A stretch of DNA of 8,121 nt, from NCBI GenBank assembly GCA_031282485.1, contig JAITDQ010000072.1, positions 1-8,121 on the forward strand. The letters are read 5' to 3'. Below the pieces are notes generated by a model. It saw only the letters and a list, made by a program, of their open reading frames with translations. It was not told where the DNA came from and did no database searches. This DNA comes from Tannerella sp. Lineage in GTDB: Bacteria > Bacteroidota > Bacteroidia > Bacteroidales > Tannerellaceae. Below are positions 6,398 through 8,121 of this stretch, in pieces; positions within the stretch are counted from its first letter, which is position 1; each line of letters begins with the position of its first letter. Position numbers and translations under genes: made by a program.

Positions 6398-7690
6398 ATG
6401 AGGAAAAATAAAGTTGATATAATCACGCTCGGCTGTTCAAAAAACCTTGTCGATTCGGAACAGCTGATGTGCCAGTTTAAAGCAAACGGCTATACCGTAG
6501 CTTACGACCCGGATAAGGTAAACGGTGAAATCGTTATCGTAAATACATGCGGATTCATCGGAGACGCCCAGGAAGAATCAATCAATATGATTCTTGACCT
6601 TGAAGAAGCAAAAAGAAAAGGACGTATCGGGAAACTCTTCGTCATGGGATGTCTTTCCGAGCGGTTCATGCAGGATTTGAAGCCCGAATTATCCGGCGTC
6701 GACCGGTTTTACGGGAAATTCAACTGGAGTAATATTTTGAAAGACATCGGCAAATCATATCATTCCGGTTTGACGGACGACCGCCTGCTGTCAACGCCCT
6801 CTCATTACGCATATCTCAAGATTGCGGAAGGTTGTGACCGTCACTGTTCCTACTGTTCCATCCCCCTGATAACCGGTAAATACAAATCCCGTCCGGTGGA
6901 AGACGTCGTATCGGAAGCGCGGTTGCTTGCCGGCAGGGGCGTTAAGGAACTTCAGGTCATTGCGCAGGATTTGACGTACTATGGCCTCGATCTGTACGGA
7001 CGCCTTGCGCTGCCCGAACTGATCGAACGCCTGTCCGATATTCCGGGGATTGAATGGATACGCCTTCACTATGGTTATCCGACGCGTTTCCCTTACGATT
7101 TGCTTCGCGTCATGCGAGAGCGCGACAATGTATGCAAGTATCTGGATATAGCCCTGCAGCACGTAAGCGACAGGGTTCTTAAATGTATGAGACGCCGGAT
7201 TACGCGCCGGGAAACGTATGAACTGATAGAAAGGATACGCGGCGAAGTGCCCGGCATACATCTCCGTACGACCTTTATGGTGGGTCATCCCGGCGAAACG
7301 GAGGACGATTTTGACGAATTGACCGCATTTGTCGAGGAAATGCGTTTTGAACGCATGGGAGCTTTTGCTTACAGCCACGAAGCCGGAACCTATTCGTATC
7401 TTCATTATAAGGATGATATTCCCGGTGAAATCAAACAAAGACGTTTGGACGCTTTGATGAACCTGCAGCAGTCTATCGCAGCCGAAATAAACGAAACAAA
7501 AGTGGGGAAGACCATGAAAACCGTTATCGACCGCAGGGAAGGCGATTATTATGTCGGGCGGACGGAATTTGATTCGCCGGAAATAGACCCTGAAGTGCTT
7601 GTCGAAAGCACCCGTCGCCTGCGTATCGGAAACTTTTATAATGTACTGATAGAAAGGGCTGACTTTTTCGAATTGTACGCTAAAACGTGA
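6398..7690 (+). CDS. rimO: Ribosomal protein uS12 methylthiotransferase RimO
   Basis: RimO is a radical SAM enzyme that adds a methylthio group to a conserved aspartate of ribosomal protein uS12, using two 4Fe-4S clusters. The N-terminal MTTase domain carries LGCSKNLVDSE with C13, NTCGF with C51, and MGCLSER with C85, the three ligands of the auxiliary cluster. The radical SAM motif is C146-x3-C150-x2-C153 (EGCDRHCSYCSIP). The C-terminal part (about 366-430) is a TRAM domain. The LGCSKN..DSE signature separates RimO from MiaB, which has YGCQMN. The 430-aa length is normal. ATG 6398 is supported by the GGGAGG site just upstream and by the family's N-terminal spacing. It follows ftsY by 19 bp and is likely cotranscribed with it. 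No missing residues were seen. Confidence 0.97.
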   Translation: MRKNKVDIITLGCSKNLVDSEQLMCQFKANGYTVAYDPDKVNGEIVIVNTCGFIGDAQEESINMILDLEEAKRKGRIGKLFVMGCLSERFMQDLKPELSGVDRFYGKFNWSNILKDIGKSYHSGLTDDRLLSTPSHYAYLKIAEGCDRHCSYCSIPLITGKYKSRPVEDVVSEARLLAGRGVKELQVIAQDLTYYGLDLYGRLALPELIERLSDIPGIEWIRLHYGYPTRFPYDLLRVMRERDNVCKYLDIALQHVSDRVLKCMRRRITRRETYELIERIRGEVPGIHLRTTFMVGHPGETEDDFDELTAFVEEMRFERMGAFAYSHEAGTYSYLHYKDDIPGEIKQRRLDALMNLQQSIAAEINETKVGKTMKTVIDRREGDYYVGRTEFDSPEIDPEVLVESTRRLRIGNFYNVLIERADFFELYAKT

Positions 7691-7717
7691 GTTTTGTTAA
7701 ACAATCGCGTATTGCTA

Positions 7718-7738
7718 AAAAAAAAGATGCTTTTTTTT
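7718..7738 (+). terminator. A/T-rich hairpin, possible weak terminator of ftsY-rimO
   Basis: AAAAAAAAG (7718-7726) and CTTTTTTTT (7730-7738) are perfectly complementary around the 3-nt loop ATG. The only G-C pair is at the loop, so the stem is weak in RNA, though the T run could help release. It begins 28 nt after the rimO stop. It overlaps the -33 region of the next promoter and could instead act as an A-tract bend or upstream element. Confidence 0.35.
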
Positions 7739-7767
7739 GTGAATTTAGAATAATAGTGTTATTTTTG
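7736..7767 (+). promoter_or_regulatory. Promoter of the HU-family gene
   Basis: TTTG at 7736-7739 and TATTTTTG at 7760-7767 are 20 bp apart and match the Bacteroidota promoter. The ATG of the HU gene is 33 bp further on. A promoter here argues against any translation start upstream of 7767 and supports ATG 7801. Confidence 0.7.
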
Positions 7768-7800
7768 CCACGAAATAACGCAGCAAATGTTCTACTTTAT

Positions 7801-8091
7801 ATGAAAGATGTCGAATTAGTTACCGCATTGTCGAAGGAAATGAATATGTCTCCTAAAGAAGTAATGGATACATTATCAGCATTTTTCCTGTTAATAGGTG
7901 ATACGCTTTCTAACAGCGGAAGCGTAAGCATTTCCGGTTTGGGACAGTTTGAAGCCAAAAAGAAAGCGGAGCGCATTTCCGTTAACCCTGTGAATGGAAA
8001 AAGATACCTTATTCCACCTAAAATTACACCGGTCTATAAACCGGCTGCATCATGGAAAACTTATTTGAAAAAATTAGACGAAAATGAATGA
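7801..8091 (+). CDS. HU/IHF-family DNA-binding protein
   Basis: The 96-aa protein is a histone-like, DNA-bending nucleoid protein that would act as a dimer. It has the two-helix N-terminal body (MKDVELVTALSKEMNMSPKE), the GSVSISGLGQFE strand (40-51), the basic KKKAER (53-58), and the DNA-binding arm with NPVNGKR, whose P63 corresponds to the proline that intercalates into DNA. The family end IPPKITPVYKP (71-81) is also present. The frame is open upstream to 7687, but the added 38 residues do not fit the family and cover the promoter at 7736-7767. ATG 7801 is therefore the start and gives the standard HU length. HU and IHF subunits cannot be separated by sequence alone here. A second probable HU-like gene overlaps its 3' end, so the two are likely translated in a coupled way. 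Confidence 0.93.
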   Translation: MKDVELVTALSKEMNMSPKEVMDTLSAFFLLIGDTLSNSGSVSISGLGQFEAKKKAERISVNPVNGKRYLIPPKITPVYKPAASWKTYLKKLDENE

Positions 8092-8121
8092 ACGTTTCAC
8101 AACTCGTAATTTGGCGGAAAT
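8084..8121 (+). CDS. Start of a second HU-like gene (partial, 3' end outside window)
   Basis: ATG at 8084 lies inside the end of the preceding HU gene and overlaps it by 8 nt (ATGAATGA). The visible 12 codons give MNERFTTRNLAE. From memory this resembles the start of the longer HU-family proteins of Bacteroidales, which often begin MNE+[LIF]T..DL and sit next to a standard HU gene. Only 38 nt are visible, so the family call rests on context and a short match. Confidence 0.55.
   Translation, partial: MNERFTTRNLAE

Noticed and set aside
6791..7438. Minus-strand open frame (215 codons) opposite rimO
   Set aside because: It is antisense to an intact rimO, with no recognisable motifs and no promoter or binding site seen.
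7687..7800. Upstream extension of the HU reading frame to 7687
   Set aside because: The extra 38 residues do not match the HU family, cover an A/T hairpin and a promoter, and ATG 7801 gives the normal HU length.

Overview
The window reads as a chromosomal segment of a Bacteroidota bacterium, most likely order Bacteroidales. Four sites match the promoter of that phylum (-7 element TAnnTTTG, sometimes with TTG/TTTG about 19-20 bp upstream). Most start codons lack a strong Shine-Dalgarno sequence. The gene set also fits: a lipocalin-like lipoprotein, nspC, and tandem HU-family genes after ftsY and rimO. I cannot name the genus.

Region 1 (1-1225) is A/T-richer and looks accessory. It opens with the tail of a DinD-like reading frame that stops early, directly after the conserved RYACY block. 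About 330 bp without a confident gene follow. This stretch holds a strong hairpin, a second dyad with direct repeats, a faint possible gene remnant, a promoter and a possible 16-codon leader ORF. Next is an unrecognised 213-aa protein with one membrane segment, a coiled coil and a conserved-looking helical tail. A textbook intrinsic terminator closes the region.

Region 2 (1226-5328) has a promoter and then three tightly spaced genes that probably form one operon: a small lipocalin-like lipoprotein, a UvrD/PcrA superfamily 1 DNA helicase with a GTG start, and carboxynorspermidine/carboxyspermidine decarboxylase (nspC) of the alternative spermidine pathway. The three gene functions are not obviously linked.

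Region 3 (5329-7690) has a strong promoter driving ftsY (signal recognition particle receptor) and rimO (methylthiotransferase acting on ribosomal protein uS12), 19 bp apart. Both serve protein production: membrane targeting of ribosomes and ribosome modification.

Region 4 (7691-8121) has an A/T-rich hairpin overlapping a promoter, then a 96-aa HU/IHF-family DNA-binding protein. The start of a second, probably HU-like, gene overlaps its end by 8 nt and runs off the window.

The core genes (from 1353 on) look intact and ordinary. The less explained material is in the first 1.2 kb. I found no tRNA, rRNA, CRISPR array, transposase, integrase or convincing attachment site. I did not find clear evidence of a new multi-gene system; the best candidate for something undescribed is the membrane-anchored 213-aa protein with its leader.
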